DNA of 64,000 nucleotides from CBDFKK01 sp965248815 (GCA_965248815.1 CBDFKK010000006.1:303169-367168); one strand, 5' to 3'. Shown: positions 27,114-37,095, counted from the stretch's first letter. Numbers and translations: made by a program. Notes: generated by a model from the sequence alone, not told the origin.

Positions 27114-29432
27114 TTAAAACCTCGTGCCGGCGCTGAATCTAAAGCTCTCTGTTTTGTCGTAGTCCTCTTTAAGAAAAGCGTGACCAAAGTCAAGTCGTAC
27201 CGGTCCAAAAGGCGAATCCCAGAAGATACTTACGCCTGCTGAGCCTCTGAGACCCAGATCATCGACAATGCCCGGCGCCAAATCAGCATCATCCAATTGT
27301 CCTAAAGTTCCAAAATCGGCAAAGAGCGCCGCCTTGATGCCGAATTCTTCTGGCAAGCCCAGAGGAAAAGTCAATTCGACGGTGCTTATGCCGTATAATT
27401 TGCCGCCCAAAGCGTCGTCAGTAAGCAAGTCCCTGGGGCCAATGCCCGAGACTTCAAAGCCTCTAAAACTTCCACCACCCTTGTAGAACCGGTCATTAAG
27501 GCGGACATCTTTTCCTCCCCAGCCCTGAATGTAACCCCCGGTGACCGTCAGGCTCGCAACTACACCTTCGAACAGACCGTAATAGAGGCCGCCGCCGACT
27601 TCGCTGCGGATATAGCGCACGCTGCCACCGACGCCGGCAAAGTCCTGCGAGAATGTCGCTTCCCAGCCCCTCGTCGGTTCGATGGGGTCGTTTCGCTTGT
27701 CGATCGTGTAGGTATAACCGATCACTGACGTCGTCTGCTTGCCACGCTGATCGCACACCCTTATCGAAATAATTCCCGACGTACACAGAAAATCAGATAC
27801 TTCAATGTCGTCCTGTCTGAACGTGTAGCGCAGTCCTAGACTTGAATATTCCGTCAGCGGAAATCCGGTCCGAAGACCAATGCCGCGGCTTTGCGTTTTA
27901 AAGCCGGATTCTTGTTCGAAATCCGTTCTGACCTGAAAAATATCGAAGCCCGCAGCGAGCTGACGGTCCAAAAAGTAGGGTTCCGTAAAGCGGAGATCGA
28001 TTTGCTGCCGCCTGCCGCTAACGGTTAGCCGAAGGCGCAGAAACTGTCCGCGTCCTAACAAATTCCGTTCGGTAATGCTAAAGTCGGCAATGAAGTTATC
28101 TGTCGATGAAAAACCCGCACCAATCGAAAGTTCACCGGTCGATTGTTCTTGGAGTTGAACGTTGATGACGGTCTTGTCTCCCGCCGTTCCGGGTTCCTCA
28201 GTGACCTCGACTTCACTGAAATAGTTCAAACCTCTAACGCGAATGCGTGATCGCTCAATCAAGATCTTGTTATACGCATCCCCTTCGACCAAACGAAATT
28301 CCCGGCGAACAACGCGGTCAAGCGTACGTACGTTGCCATTGATATTGATCCGCTCAACATAGACGCGCGGGCCTTCCGCCATCTGAAACAAAATATCGAT
28401 GACAAGTGCGTCTCGATCCCGGCGCAAGCGAGGTTTGACATCGACGAAGGCATAACCAGCCGCGCCTGCCGCAAACGTTAGCGACTCGACGATTTCATCA
28501 ATTTGATCTGCGTTGTAGGTATCACCCTCTTCGAACGACACCAACCTTAGAAGCGCATCCGAGTTCAGGGCTTCCAATTCTGTTTCTATGTCCACCGTGC
28601 CAAATTTGTATCGCTCTCCCTCTTCGACAGCGATTGTAATAATAAAGTCTTCACGGTCGCGCGTCAGCTCGGCAACGGCGGAGATTACCCTAAAGTCGGC
28701 ATAGCCTTTTGACAGATAAAATTGGCGTAGTTGTTCCCGGTCAAATGCCAAGCGGTCCGGGTCATAGTTGTCATTCGTCTCAAGCAGATTCCACCATTTC
28801 GATTCTGCAGTCGCCACGACGTCTTTCAAATCGCCATCGTCAAACCGTTCATTGCCAATAATATTGATTTTGCGAACGCCAGTAACAGGTCCCTCGCTGA
28901 TCTCAAAAACCAAATCGACGCGATTTTGAGGCAGCTGAATAACTTTCGGATTGACGGTCGCCGCAAATCGGCCTTTGCGGCGATACATCTCAATAATTTT
29001 TTGAACGTCAGTCTGAACTTTTGCGCGCGTGTAAACGATGCGCGGCTTCAATTGAATTTCTTCGACAATGTCGTCGTCATCGAGGGCCTTGTTATTTTCA
29101 AATGCGATGCGATTGATAATTGGGTTTTCGACGATGGCGACGATAAGGTCGAAATCGCGGCGCAGGATAGCGACATCGGCAAATAGTCCGGTCGCAAATA
29201 GCGTCTTTAGCGATAAATCAATTGTAAGAGGATCGAAATCATCTCCGGGCTCAATCACCAAATAGGAAACGACTGTAGCCGCCTCGATGCGCTGATTTCC
29301 TTCCACCAGAATCCGGCTGATCCTTCCACCAGCAGCAAAGTCACTTTGGGCCCAGCTGCTAGATGTCCATGAAAATAAGACCAGTAAGCCTGCAATGGTG
29401 AGATGGAGCACATTTCTGCTGAAGCTCATCAT
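27114..29432 (-). CDS. bamA: Outer membrane protein assembly factor BamA
   Basis: Core of the BAM complex that folds beta-barrel proteins into the outer membrane. The 772-residue precursor has a signal peptide (about residues 1-28, ending SSSWAQ), five POTRA domains (about residues 35-440), then a 16-stranded barrel that includes the conserved KGGGSFRGFE and ends in a terminal Phe (FSAGTRF), the outer-membrane insertion signal. It lies between rseP and skp. Confidence 0.97.
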   Translation of the reverse strand: MMSFSRNVLHLTIAGLLVLFSWTSSSWAQSDFAAGGRISRILVEGNQRIEAATVVSYLVIEPGDDFDPLTIDLSLKTLFATGLFADVAILRRDFDLIVAIVENPIINRIAFENNKALDDDDIVEEIQLKPRIVYTRAKVQTDVQKIIEMYRRKGRFAATVNPKVIQLPQNRVDLVFEISEGPVTGVRKINIIGNERFDDGDLKDVVATAESKWWNLLETNDNYDPDRLAFDREQLRQFYLSKGYADFRVISAVAELTRDREDFIITIAVEEGERYKFGTVDIETELEALNSDALLRLVSFEEGDTYNADQIDEIVESLTFAAGAAGYAFVDVKPRLRRDRDALVIDILFQMAEGPRVYVERININGNVRTLDRVVRREFRLVEGDAYNKILIERSRIRVRGLNYFSEVEVTEEPGTAGDKTVINVQLQEQSTGELSIGAGFSSTDNFIADFSITERNLLGRGQFLRLRLTVSGRRQQIDLRFTEPYFLDRQLAAGFDIFQVRTDFEQESGFKTQSRGIGLRTGFPLTEYSSLGLRYTFRQDDIEVSDFLCTSGIISIRVCDQRGKQTTSVIGYTYTIDKRNDPIEPTRGWEATFSQDFAGVGGSVRYIRSEVGGGLYYGLFEGVVASLTVTGGYIQGWGGKDVRLNDRFYKGGGSFRGFEVSGIGPRDLLTDDALGGKLYGISTVELTFPLGLPEEFGIKAALFADFGTLGQLDDADLAPGIVDDLGLRGSAGVSIFWDSPFGPVRLDFGHAFLKEDYDKTESFRFSAGTRF

Positions 29433-29471
29433 TGATTGGATACGCCCCTCTAATATTACCTAGCTTACGGC

Positions 29472-30647
29472 CTACAAAAGAATCCCCATGAGGCCGTTAA
29501 AAATAGGAAGGTGAACAAGATCATTCCATGTTGCAAAGATCATTAGACAAAGGACAAGCGCAAGACCGACTCGAAAGCCGAATTCTTGTGCCCGTTCGTT
29601 GAGGGGTTTTCCAGCGACGGCTTCGTAGCCGTAATAAAGGAGGTGGCCTCCGTCTAACATTGGGATCGGAAACAAATTAATCAGTCCAATGCTAACCGAT
29701 AAAATCGCGCAAAGTTGAATGAGCGCCGAGAGCCCGACACTTGCAACCTGACCCGAATACTGAGCGATGCGCAACGGACCACCCAATTGGTCCGTATCTT
29801 CTTTGCCCGCGATAATTCGACCGATGTAGACAAACGTCCGCTCTATGACCAACCAAGTTTCTTCCGCGCCCATCCATAGCGCGACAAAAGGGTTGTATCT
29901 GACGCGCTCAACTTCTTCTTGAATTTTGCGGCTGACCCCCAACAGGCCAACACGGTGCACATTGCCGAATTGATCGGTAATCTCGCCGCGCTTTGGAGTG
30001 ACTTCAAATGTAAGTAACTCCGGTCCGCGACGAACGATTATTTCGAGTGCCGTATCAGCACTCAAACTTACGATACGTTGTAGATCCGAGAATGAGTCAA
30101 TCCGAGTGCCGTCGATTTCTTCAACAATGTCGCCGACTTGAATACCCGCCTCTTCCGCAGCACTCCCCGGCTGAATATCATCAACCTCTGCCGTCAAGAC
30201 TTGTTCACCAATAACGGAGAACAAAAAGGTAAAAATGAAAATTGCCAAGACGAAGTTAGCGATCGGTCCCGCAGCAACTATGAGAGCCCTTTGGTATAAC
30301 GGTTTAAAATGAAAACACCCGGCGCGCTCTTCATCCGTCATTGACGATTTTTGTTGAGCCAAAGTTTCCCGGTCAGGCGTGCTCGCTGAATTTTCATCGC
30401 CAAAAAATTTGACGTAGCCCCCTAAGGGTAGCCAACTGATCCGCCAGCGCGTTCCCGATCGATCAAACCATCCGAATATCTCTCGACCAAATCCGATGGA
30501 AAAAACGTCGATTCGTGTTTTGAAAATCCGCGCAACCCCGAAGTGACCGAGCTCGTGAAAGAACACCACGATTGTTAGAACGGCAACAAATGGCACGAGG
30601 TAGGAAAAGAATGACCATACGTAGCCAAAGTAAATAGAAAAATCCAT
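29472..30647 (-). CDS. rseP: Site-2 intramembrane metalloprotease RseP
   Basis: Cleaves membrane substrates within the bilayer in envelope stress or development (MmpA in Caulobacter). From the ATG at 30647 the 391-residue protein has the zinc site HELGH (His31, Glu32, His35) in the first span, a single PDZ domain around residues 125-205 and the second catalytic motif LFPIPMLDGGHL. This ATG follows the dxr stop closely and fits the family length; the longer frame begins inside dxr. Confidence 0.95.
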   Translation of the reverse strand: MDFSIYFGYVWSFFSYLVPFVAVLTIVVFFHELGHFGVARIFKTRIDVFSIGFGREIFGWFDRSGTRWRISWLPLGGYVKFFGDENSASTPDRETLAQQKSSMTDEERAGCFHFKPLYQRALIVAAGPIANFVLAIFIFTFLFSVIGEQVLTAEVDDIQPGSAAEEAGIQVGDIVEEIDGTRIDSFSDLQRIVSLSADTALEIIVRRGPELLTFEVTPKRGEITDQFGNVHRVGLLGVSRKIQEEVERVRYNPFVALWMGAEETWLVIERTFVYIGRIIAGKEDTDQLGGPLRIAQYSGQVASVGLSALIQLCAILSVSIGLINLFPIPMLDGGHLLYYGYEAVAGKPLNERAQEFGFRVGLALVLCLMIFATWNDLVHLPIFNGLMGILL

Positions 30648-30654
30648 GAGGCGC

Positions 30655-31914
30655 TCACATTCTCCCTGACGCACTAGACCGTTCGCTGACACGGAATTCC
30701 GCTTCAGCTCGCGCTCGTGCGTCTAAATCAGTCACATCTTCAAAGCTGTTGAGATGTGGCCCCCCCTGCCCCCGAGATAGCTCTTCAACGGTGCGCTCGA
30801 CGATTGCAACGATATCGAGAAAGCCGATGCGTCGATCGAGAAATCCTCGAACTGCCACTTCATTTGCGGCGTTGAGAATAGTAGGCGCGCCTCCTCCGCT
30901 TTGCAAGCATTGACGGGCCAGAGAAATGGCGGGAAATCGCTGATTATCTGGTGATTCAAAGGTCAGAGTCCCGACCTCGCCGAGGTTCAATCGCGGTGAG
31001 GGAGCAGGTATTCTTTCCGGCCACGCCAAAGTGCTGGCAATCGGTGTGCGCATGTCGGGTGTCCCAAGTTGGGCCAATACGGAACCGTCTATGTATCGCA
31101 CTAAACTGTGCACAATAGATTGAGGATGAACCAACACCTCGATTCTCTCGTGATCGACGGGAAATAGGTGCGCGGCTTCAATCAATTCTAGGCCCTTGTT
31201 CATCATGGTTGCAGAATCGACAGATATTTTTGCACCCATGGACCAGTTCGGATGAGCGACGGCCTGCTCCGGCGTCGCCGATTTCATGTCTTCGAGTTCG
31301 GCGGTTCGAAACGGTCCACCGGATGCAGTCAGAATTAAACCTTCGACGGTTTCGGAGTGCTCATAATCGAAGACTTGAAAAATTGCGTTGTGCTCCGAAT
31401 CGACCGGGAGCAGCGTTGCGCCGGTCTCACCGACGGCTTTCATAAACAAAGGTCCCGCACAAACCAGACACTCTTTGTTTGCCAGCGCCACAGCTGCTCC
31501 TCGTTGCACAGCCTTAAGCGTGGGCGGCAAGCCCGCTGCACCGACAATGGCAGCCATCACCCAATCGGCAGGCCGATCCGCCGCTTCAACAAGCGCGCCG
31601 CGGCCAGCGGCCGACTCAACGCCGGTTCCATCAAGGCCTTCCTTGAGACGATCAAACAGGCTCGCATCTCCAATCACGGCGGTCTTGGGCCTGAACTCTC
31701 GTGCCTGCTCGATCAATAACTCTACGTTCTTTTGTGCCGTAAGCGCTTGAATGGGAAAAGCGTCCTGACCGACCGCCTGTCTGGCGCGTGAAATAAGATC
31801 GAGGGTGTTGCAGCCAACCGATCCTGTCGATCCCAAAACCGTAATCGTGCGGCTTGTCAGGGCTGGTCCGGGCCATTGATCGATTGTCGAATTGCTTCGA
31901 GAGATAATGTCCAT
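30655..31914 (-). CDS. dxr: 1-deoxy-D-xylulose 5-phosphate reductoisomerase
   Basis: Second enzyme of the non-mevalonate isoprenoid route, making MEP from DXP with NADPH. The protein has the nucleotide-binding ITVLGSTGSVGCNTLDL and the metal and substrate region ISVDSATMMNKGLELIEA, LVHPQSIVHSLV and the flexible loop around PDMRTPIA. The ATG at 31914 is chosen; a GTG at 31950 overlapping the cdsA stop (TAGTG) is the alternative, and neither has a good ribosome binding site. Its product feeds undecaprenyl synthesis by the nearby uppS. Confidence 0.95.
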   Translation of the reverse strand: MDIISRSNSTIDQWPGPALTSRTITVLGSTGSVGCNTLDLISRARQAVGQDAFPIQALTAQKNVELLIEQAREFRPKTAVIGDASLFDRLKEGLDGTGVESAAGRGALVEAADRPADWVMAAIVGAAGLPPTLKAVQRGAAVALANKECLVCAGPLFMKAVGETGATLLPVDSEHNAIFQVFDYEHSETVEGLILTASGGPFRTAELEDMKSATPEQAVAHPNWSMGAKISVDSATMMNKGLELIEAAHLFPVDHERIEVLVHPQSIVHSLVRYIDGSVLAQLGTPDMRTPIASTLAWPERIPAPSPRLNLGEVGTLTFESPDNQRFPAISLARQCLQSGGGAPTILNAANEVAVRGFLDRRIGFLDIVAIVERTVEELSRGQGGPHLNSFEDVTDLDARARAEAEFRVSERSSASGRM

Positions 31915-31949
31915 GGTTTCAGGCCCGACGAAGATATCAAAATCGACCA

Positions 31950-32795
31950 CTACTGCGTAGTTGCTAGCATTATCAGGCTTACGGCTAAGACTGCAAATAT
32001 GAGCCCGTCAAGCCGATCAAGGACACCCCCATGGCCCGGTATAAAACCGCTCGTGTCTTTGGCGTTGAAGTGGCGCTTAGCAGCCGACTCAGCAATGTCC
32101 CCAATTTGGCCCAAGAGCCCAAGAAATGCTCCTATAACCGCGAACAAAAGAATGGGTGTCGCGCCCCAAAAAAATGCCGCACCACCGGCAAACACAGATG
32201 CCCAAAAGATGGCACCAACAAGCCCGGCCCAAGTCTTCGATGGCGACAGCTTAGGCGCAAGTTTCGGCCCTCCAATTGTGCGACCAAATAGATAGGCCCC
32301 GGTATCGGTCGCCCAAACCACAAACAACAATGAAATCGCCACCTCAAGCCCAAATTCAGGGTGCCCTCGGATCCACATAAAACCTAAACATGGCAAGGTC
32401 GTATAAACGATTCCTAAGAAAGTCCAATAAGCGTTTCCGTGCTTCGATAAAGACCATAAGGACACCAGAAAAGCCATTGCGAGCGCAAATACCACGCCGA
32501 GCCAGGGTGCTGAGACGGCAAAAATGAAAATCGAAATGACGCTGATGCCCGCGTGGACAATAAAATAGCTCCGAACGACATCGCCAAAAACCAAGCGATT
32601 CCATTCGAAGGCCATTAAGACAACTAGGACGGCAACCATCGCCGCGAGCAAATAACCACCTAGCCAAGTGATCAGAACGGTTATCGGCACTAAAACGAGA
32701 GCCGATAGCCAACGAAGCCCCAAGGACGCCCGCGTGCGTGGCTGAGCCAATGTCTGTTTGGTCGGCACGTCTTGCCGACTTGAATCGCTCGTCAC
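31950..32795 (-). CDS. cdsA: Phosphatidate cytidylyltransferase
   Basis: Makes CDP-diacylglycerol from phosphatidate and CTP for phospholipid synthesis. The 281-residue multi-span membrane protein ends with the family signature around SAAKRHFNAKDTSGFIPGHG and GVLDRLDGL. The GTG start overlaps the uppS stop (GTGA at 32792-32795), so translation is probably coupled. Confidence 0.96.
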   Translation of the reverse strand: MTSDSSRQDVPTKQTLAQPRTRASLGLRWLSALVLVPITVLITWLGGYLLAAMVAVLVVLMAFEWNRLVFGDVVRSYFIVHAGISVISIFIFAVSAPWLGVVFALAMAFLVSLWSLSKHGNAYWTFLGIVYTTLPCLGFMWIRGHPEFGLEVAISLLFVVWATDTGAYLFGRTIGGPKLAPKLSPSKTWAGLVGAIFWASVFAGGAAFFWGATPILLFAVIGAFLGLLGQIGDIAESAAKRHFNAKDTSGFIPGHGGVLDRLDGLIFAVLAVSLIMLATTQ

Positions 32796-33559
32796 GTTAC
32801 CCTTTTTAATGTTCTTTGCCGCACTTTAGCACCTTGACCGCTTATCTCTTTTGGCCGTGCCCCGAAACGGCGTTCGCGTTTCTGATATTCCTCGATGGCC
32901 TCTTGCAAGTCTTGGCCTGTAAAGTCCGGCCAGAATTTATCGATGAATACCAATTCGGAATATGCAGACTGCCAAGTTAAGAAGTTACTGAGCCGCATCT
33001 CGCCGCTCGTTCGTATGACTAGATCAGGATCCGGCAAGTCTGTGGTGTAGAGGAATTTATCAAAGGTTTGCGCATCAATATCGGACGGCTCGAGTTGACC
33101 CGATTGAACGGCTTGAGACATGCGCATGGCGGCGGTTGCAATTTCATCCCGCCCGCCATAGTTGAACGCCAGAACAAGCGTAAACCGGTCATTGTCTCGA
33201 GACCGCGTCTCCGCGTCGTCAATAAGGGCTACCAGATCGTTCGCAAGATTTTCGCGCTCGCCGATTACTCTCACGCGAATGCCATTATCGACTAATTCAT
33301 TCAGGTCCTGCCGAATATAGAGCCTCAAAAGGCCCATGAGATCATTGACTTCTTTTTGCGGGCGATTCCAGTTTTCCGAAGAGAATCCGTAGAGGGTTAG
33401 ATAGTCCAACCCCAAATCTTCAATTGATCGCACAAGCTGCCGCACCGCCTCAACTCCTTGGCGATGTCCTGCCTTACGCGGTACGCCGTGAGCTTTAGCC
33501 CAACGGCCATTTCCATCCATGATGATGGCGATATGCCGTGGCGTCCCAAACTTTTCCAT
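32792..33559 (-). CDS. uppS: Undecaprenyl diphosphate synthase
   Basis: Builds the C55 lipid carrier for peptidoglycan and O-antigen. The 255-residue cis-prenyltransferase has the catalytic Asp in IAIIMDGNGRWAKAHG, FSSENWNRP, and the C-terminal DLVIRTSGEMRLSNFL and AYSELVF with the Mg-binding Glu. It lies between frr and cdsA as in most proteobacteria. Confidence 0.97.
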   Translation of the reverse strand: MEKFGTPRHIAIIMDGNGRWAKAHGVPRKAGHRQGVEAVRQLVRSIEDLGLDYLTLYGFSSENWNRPQKEVNDLMGLLRLYIRQDLNELVDNGIRVRVIGERENLANDLVALIDDAETRSRDNDRFTLVLAFNYGGRDEIATAAMRMSQAVQSGQLEPSDIDAQTFDKFLYTTDLPDPDLVIRTSGEMRLSNFLTWQSAYSELVFIDKFWPDFTGQDLQEAIEEYQKRERRFGARPKEISGQGAKVRQRTLKRVT

Positions 33560-33624
33560 CGTGACTGTTCTAGCCGCTCAAATTGTTGTGGGCTTCGCCG
33601 TGCTTTGCTAAGGGCAAAACACGC

Positions 33625-34191
33625 CTAGACCTGCATGATCTCGGCTTCTTTGGTCGTAAATATTTCATCGACCTTTTTGATATGATCATCTGTCATTGTC
33701 TGAATTTCATCGGACCAAACCTTATGTTCGTCCTTGCCCATGTGGCCATCTTTTTCTAATCGTTTAAGTTGTTCCATCCCGTCGCGACGCACATTTCTGA
33801 CTGCGACGCGCGCTTGCTCAGCATATTTGCTGGCAACTTTGGACAGTTCTAGCCGCCGCTCTTCATTGAGCTCTGGAATGGGAACGCGGATTAGTTGGCC
33901 ATCTACAATGGGGTTGATACCCAATCCGGCATTTTGAATCGCTTTTTCGACTGCGCTCACCAGGCCCTTGTCCCAGACTTGAACCGTTAGCAAGCGCGAT
34001 TCAGGAACTCCAATAGTTCCAACTTGGTTCATAGGCATCTGGCTGCCATATGCGTCGACAACTATGGGCTCTAACAGGTTTGCCGACGCCCGGCCGGTTC
34101 TCAAACCAGCTAACTCGGCATGCAGTGCCTTCAAAGCACCGTCCATACGCCGGGTAATGTCGTCAATATCGAGCTCGCTTGATTCGGACAT
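33625..34191 (-). CDS. frr: Ribosome recycling factor
   Basis: Splits post-termination ribosomes together with EF-G. The 188-residue protein matches the family length, with the three-helix-bundle pattern including LRTGRASANLLEPI, the hinge around MNQVGTIGVPESR, and RIPIPELNEERR-like sequence. It follows pyrH by 54 bp on the same strand. Confidence 0.97.
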   Translation of the reverse strand: MSESSELDIDDITRRMDGALKALHAELAGLRTGRASANLLEPIVVDAYGSQMPMNQVGTIGVPESRLLTVQVWDKGLVSAVEKAIQNAGLGINPIVDGQLIRVPIPELNEERRLELSKVASKYAEQARVAVRNVRRDGMEQLKRLEKDGHMGKDEHKVWSDEIQTMTDDHIKKVDEIFTTKEAEIMQV

Positions 34192-34245
34192 TTTCTAGCT
34201 CCAGTTACATGAGAGGTACTGGTTATAAGTCCTTTTAATGACAAA

Positions 34246-34995
34246 TCATTCTTTAATCAAAGTTGATCGCCCGTTGCCTTTGAGGACGCGAACAAACTCC
34301 CCTTTTTCTTTGATATCAAACACAACAATCGGAACGTTGTTCTCCCTAGCAACACTGATTGCCGAAGCGTCCATCACTTTAAGATCTCGCGACAAAACCT
34401 CCAAATATGACAACTTGTCATAGCGGACGGCAGACTTGTGCAGCTTGGGGTCCGCCGAATAAACCCCGTCTACTTGAGTGCCCTTGATAAGCGCGTCGCA
34501 TCCCATCTCGGCCGAGCGCAGCGCGGCCGCTGTGTCGGTCGTGAAAAAGGGATTGCCGGTTCCGGCCGCAAAGATCACGGCACGACCCTTTTCCATATGG
34601 CGTACCGCACGTCGCCGAATAAACGGCTCGCAGACGCTCGACATAGGGATGGCGGATTGGACTCGGGTCTGAACGCCCAAGCCCTCCAGAGCGTTCTGCA
34701 TGGCTAGAGCGTTCATCACGGTTGCCAGCATACCCATATAGTCTGCGCTTGCGCGATCCATGCCCCGCGCTGCTCCGGACAGACCGCGAAAAATATTACC
34801 GCCTCCGATGACCATGCAGACTTCAACGCCTTCGTTGACGGCATCGCGGACCTCGCCAGCAATGCGGTTGACCGTCGCAAGGTCAATTCCAAACGATTCA
34901 TCGCCCATGAGCGCTTCGCCCGAAATCTTCAAAAGAACGCGGGAATATGCGAGCACGCCGTCGGATGCTGTGGTTTTTGTCGCTAGCTTCGACAC
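34246..34995 (-). CDS. pyrH: Uridylate kinase
   Basis: Phosphorylates UMP to UDP. The 249-residue amino-acid-kinase-fold protein shows VLLKISGEALMGDESFGID, VCMVIGGGNIFRGL, FAAGTGNPFFTTDTAAALRS and the base-binding GVYSADPKLHKSA region. It starts with GTG at 34995 (MSKLATK...). The gene is placed between tsf and frr, the conserved order. Confidence 0.97.
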   Translation of the reverse strand: MSKLATKTTASDGVLAYSRVLLKISGEALMGDESFGIDLATVNRIAGEVRDAVNEGVEVCMVIGGGNIFRGLSGAARGMDRASADYMGMLATVMNALAMQNALEGLGVQTRVQSAIPMSSVCEPFIRRRAVRHMEKGRAVIFAAGTGNPFFTTDTAAALRSAEMGCDALIKGTQVDGVYSADPKLHKSAVRYDKLSYLEVLSRDLKVMDASAISVARENNVPIVVFDIKEKGEFVRVLKGNGRSTLIKE

Positions 34996-35087
34996 AATTG
35001 ATCAGGCCTTCTAACTGATGTCGTTATGACTTGAGCAGCGAACTTGAGTCGTTCTTGAAGCTCAGAAAAACGTCGCCGATAAAGCCA

Positions 35088-36029
35088 CTAATTGCCCGCC
35101 ATTGCGGCAACTTCTTCGGCAAAATCTTCAGCATCACCCTTCTCAATACCTTCGCCCAATTGGAGACGCTGAAAATTCTTGATCGCTACGGACGATCCAA
35201 GTTCCTGGCCCAGGTTTTTGATCAAGTCACTAATTTTTGTTTCATTGTCGATGACGAAGGTTTGAGACAGAAGAACCTTTTCCTCAAAAAACTTGCGCAA
35301 ACGGCCGTTCACCATGTTTTCGATAATGTTTTCAGGTTTGCCGGATTCACGCGCTTGTTCAGTCAGCACCGCCTTTTCTTTGGCCACGACATCGGCGTTC
35401 AACTCATCTTCAGAAACCGACAAAGGGTCGGTCGAGGCAATGTGCATCGCGAGTTGCCGGCCGACTTCTCCCAATCGGGCAGGCTCCCCACCCGACTCGA
35501 GGCCAACCAGCACTGCGATTTTGCCCATATTGTCGGCGACTTTGTTGTGTACGTAAGACACAACGGCGCCTTCATTGACATCGATGGCAGCACATCTTCG
35601 GAGCGAGATGTTTTCGCCAATCTTAGCGATCATGTTCGTAATATGCGCTTCCACCGGAACATCCGCGCCTGGAAACGGCATGGCATTGAGTCTTTCCAGA
35701 TCACCGCCGGCTTCGAGTGCAAGCTTGGCCAACGTTCCCGCTAGCCCCTGAAACGTCTCGTTGTGCGCCACAAAATCCGTTTCGGAATTGACTTCGACGA
35801 CCGCCGCCCGCCTTGGTGGATTGGCATCTTCAAGCGCGACCGCGACCAAACCCTCAGCAGCTAAGCGGCCAGATTTTTTTTCCGCCTTTGCAATGCCCTT
35901 CGTGCGCAGCCAATCAACGGCCGCGTCCATATCGCCGCCGTTCTCAGCGAGCGCAGCCTTACAATCCATCATGCCGGCGCCTGTTTTTTCCCTCAGCGCC
36001 TTAACTTGTGATGCGGAGATATTTGACAT
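35088..36029 (-). CDS. tsf: Elongation factor Ts
   Basis: Nucleotide exchange factor for EF-Tu. The 313-residue protein has the N-terminal UBA-like domain with VKALREKTGAGMMDCKAAL, the core domain (EVNSETDFVAHNETF) and a dimerisation region. It is slightly longer than the E. coli protein, as usual in alphaproteobacteria. It lies 63 bp downstream of rpsB and is presumably co-transcribed with it. Confidence 0.97.
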   Translation of the reverse strand: MSNISASQVKALREKTGAGMMDCKAALAENGGDMDAAVDWLRTKGIAKAEKKSGRLAAEGLVAVALEDANPPRRAAVVEVNSETDFVAHNETFQGLAGTLAKLALEAGGDLERLNAMPFPGADVPVEAHITNMIAKIGENISLRRCAAIDVNEGAVVSYVHNKVADNMGKIAVLVGLESGGEPARLGEVGRQLAMHIASTDPLSVSEDELNADVVAKEKAVLTEQARESGKPENIIENMVNGRLRKFFEEKVLLSQTFVIDNETKISDLIKNLGQELGSSVAIKNFQRLQLGEGIEKGDAEDFAEEVAAMAGN

Positions 36030-36092
36030 CTTTTGTGCCCTATCAAATGGTTGTCGGCAGCAAAGTCATCGGCGGCCGCCAATGGTCTAACC

Positions 36093-36977
36093 TTAGGCGG
36101 AAGCTTTCTCAGCGTGGGCTGCAGTATCACCGCCTTCTTCGGCAGGTGCCGCTGGGCCAGAATCTTCAACTGGTTTATCCTCGCTTTGCTCCGGAGCTTC
36201 AGCCGCGCCGCCTTCTGCTGCCTGCAAATCGGGCAAGATTTCTTCAGTGACGACCTCAGCGGCTCCAACATCGACACCAGAGGCCGATTGGCTGGCAGAA
36301 ATTCCGTCAAGGACAGCACGCGCGACTAAATCGCAATAGAGCGTGATCGCACGCGCCGCATCGTCGTTGCCCGGAATGGGATAAGTGATGCCGACAGGAT
36401 CGGAATTCGTATCGATGATCCCAATCACCGGAATACCAAGCTTGATCCCTTCCTTGATGGCGATTGATTCCTTGTTGGTGTCAATCACGAACATGATATC
36501 GGGAATGCCGCCCATTTCTTTGATGCCGCCGAGAGCGCGATCGAGCTTGTCTTTTTCTCGCGTCAGCCTAAGAAGCTCTTTCTTAGTCAGACCCGTATTG
36601 TCTTCTGAAAGATTCTGCTCCAATTGACGAAGCCGCGCGATCGAGTTGGAAATTGTCTTCCAATTTGTCAGCGTGCCCCCTAACCAGCGGTGATTAATGT
36701 AGTACTGAGCGCAGCGTTTCGCCGCCTCTGATAACGTGCCGGTCGCTTGCCTCTTTGTTCCCACAAACAGGACACGTCCCCCGCCGGCTACGATGTCGCG
36801 CACGGCCAAGAGTGCCTGATGCAACAGGGGCACGGTCTTTGATAGATCGATGATATGAATATTGTTTCGAACACCGAAAATGTATGACTCCATTTTCGGG
36901 TTCCAGCGGTGGGTCTGATGACCAAAATGCACACCAGCTTCAAGAAGCTGGCGCATGGAATAATCCGGTAACGCCAT
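36093..36977 (-). CDS. rpsB: 30S ribosomal protein S2
   Basis: Component of the small ribosomal subunit. From the ATG at 36977 the 294-residue protein begins MALPDYSMRQLLEAGVHFGH, with WNPKMESYIFGVRN, the RWLGGTLTNWKT motif and DTNSDP. An acidic Ala/Glu-rich tail of about 55 residues follows the S2 fold, normal in alphaproteobacteria. GGAGAAGG precedes the start. The longer frame (to 37046) would translate leader sequence that contains the palindrome at 37015-37032. Confidence 0.97.
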   Translation of the reverse strand: MALPDYSMRQLLEAGVHFGHQTHRWNPKMESYIFGVRNNIHIIDLSKTVPLLHQALLAVRDIVAGGGRVLFVGTKRQATGTLSEAAKRCAQYYINHRWLGGTLTNWKTISNSIARLRQLEQNLSEDNTGLTKKELLRLTREKDKLDRALGGIKEMGGIPDIMFVIDTNKESIAIKEGIKLGIPVIGIIDTNSDPVGITYPIPGNDDAARAITLYCDLVARAVLDGISASQSASGVDVGAAEVVTEEILPDLQAAEGGAAEAPEQSEDKPVEDSGPAAPAEEGGDTAAHAEKASA

Positions 36978-37014
36978 AATTCTATCCTTCTCCGGTTCAA
37001 CCTCCACGAAGCTC

Positions 37015-37032
37015 GTTACGCCGCGGCGTAAC
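37015..37032. promoter_or_regulatory. 18-bp perfect palindrome in the rpsB leader
   Basis: GTTACGCCGCGGCGTAAC is a perfect 18-bp palindrome ending 38 bp upstream of the rpsB start. In RNA it would form a stem with little loop; in DNA it could be an operator. S2 leaders are commonly autoregulated, but I cannot assign this to a known leader motif. Confidence 0.5.
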
Positions 37033-37064
37033 ACCGGAACGACCACGGACCCTCATTCGTCTTC

Positions 37065-37095
37065 AAAACGAAAGGGGCCAGATGGCCGAAGCCCC
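37065..37095 (-). terminator. Probable terminator downstream of dnaE
   Basis: On the minus strand GGGGC (37095-37091) pairs with GCCCC (37078-37074), enclosing a GGCC-ATCT-GGCC helper stem, and is followed by TTTCGTTTT. It stands about 85 bp past the dnaE stop and before rpsB, separating the two transcription units. Confidence 0.5.
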
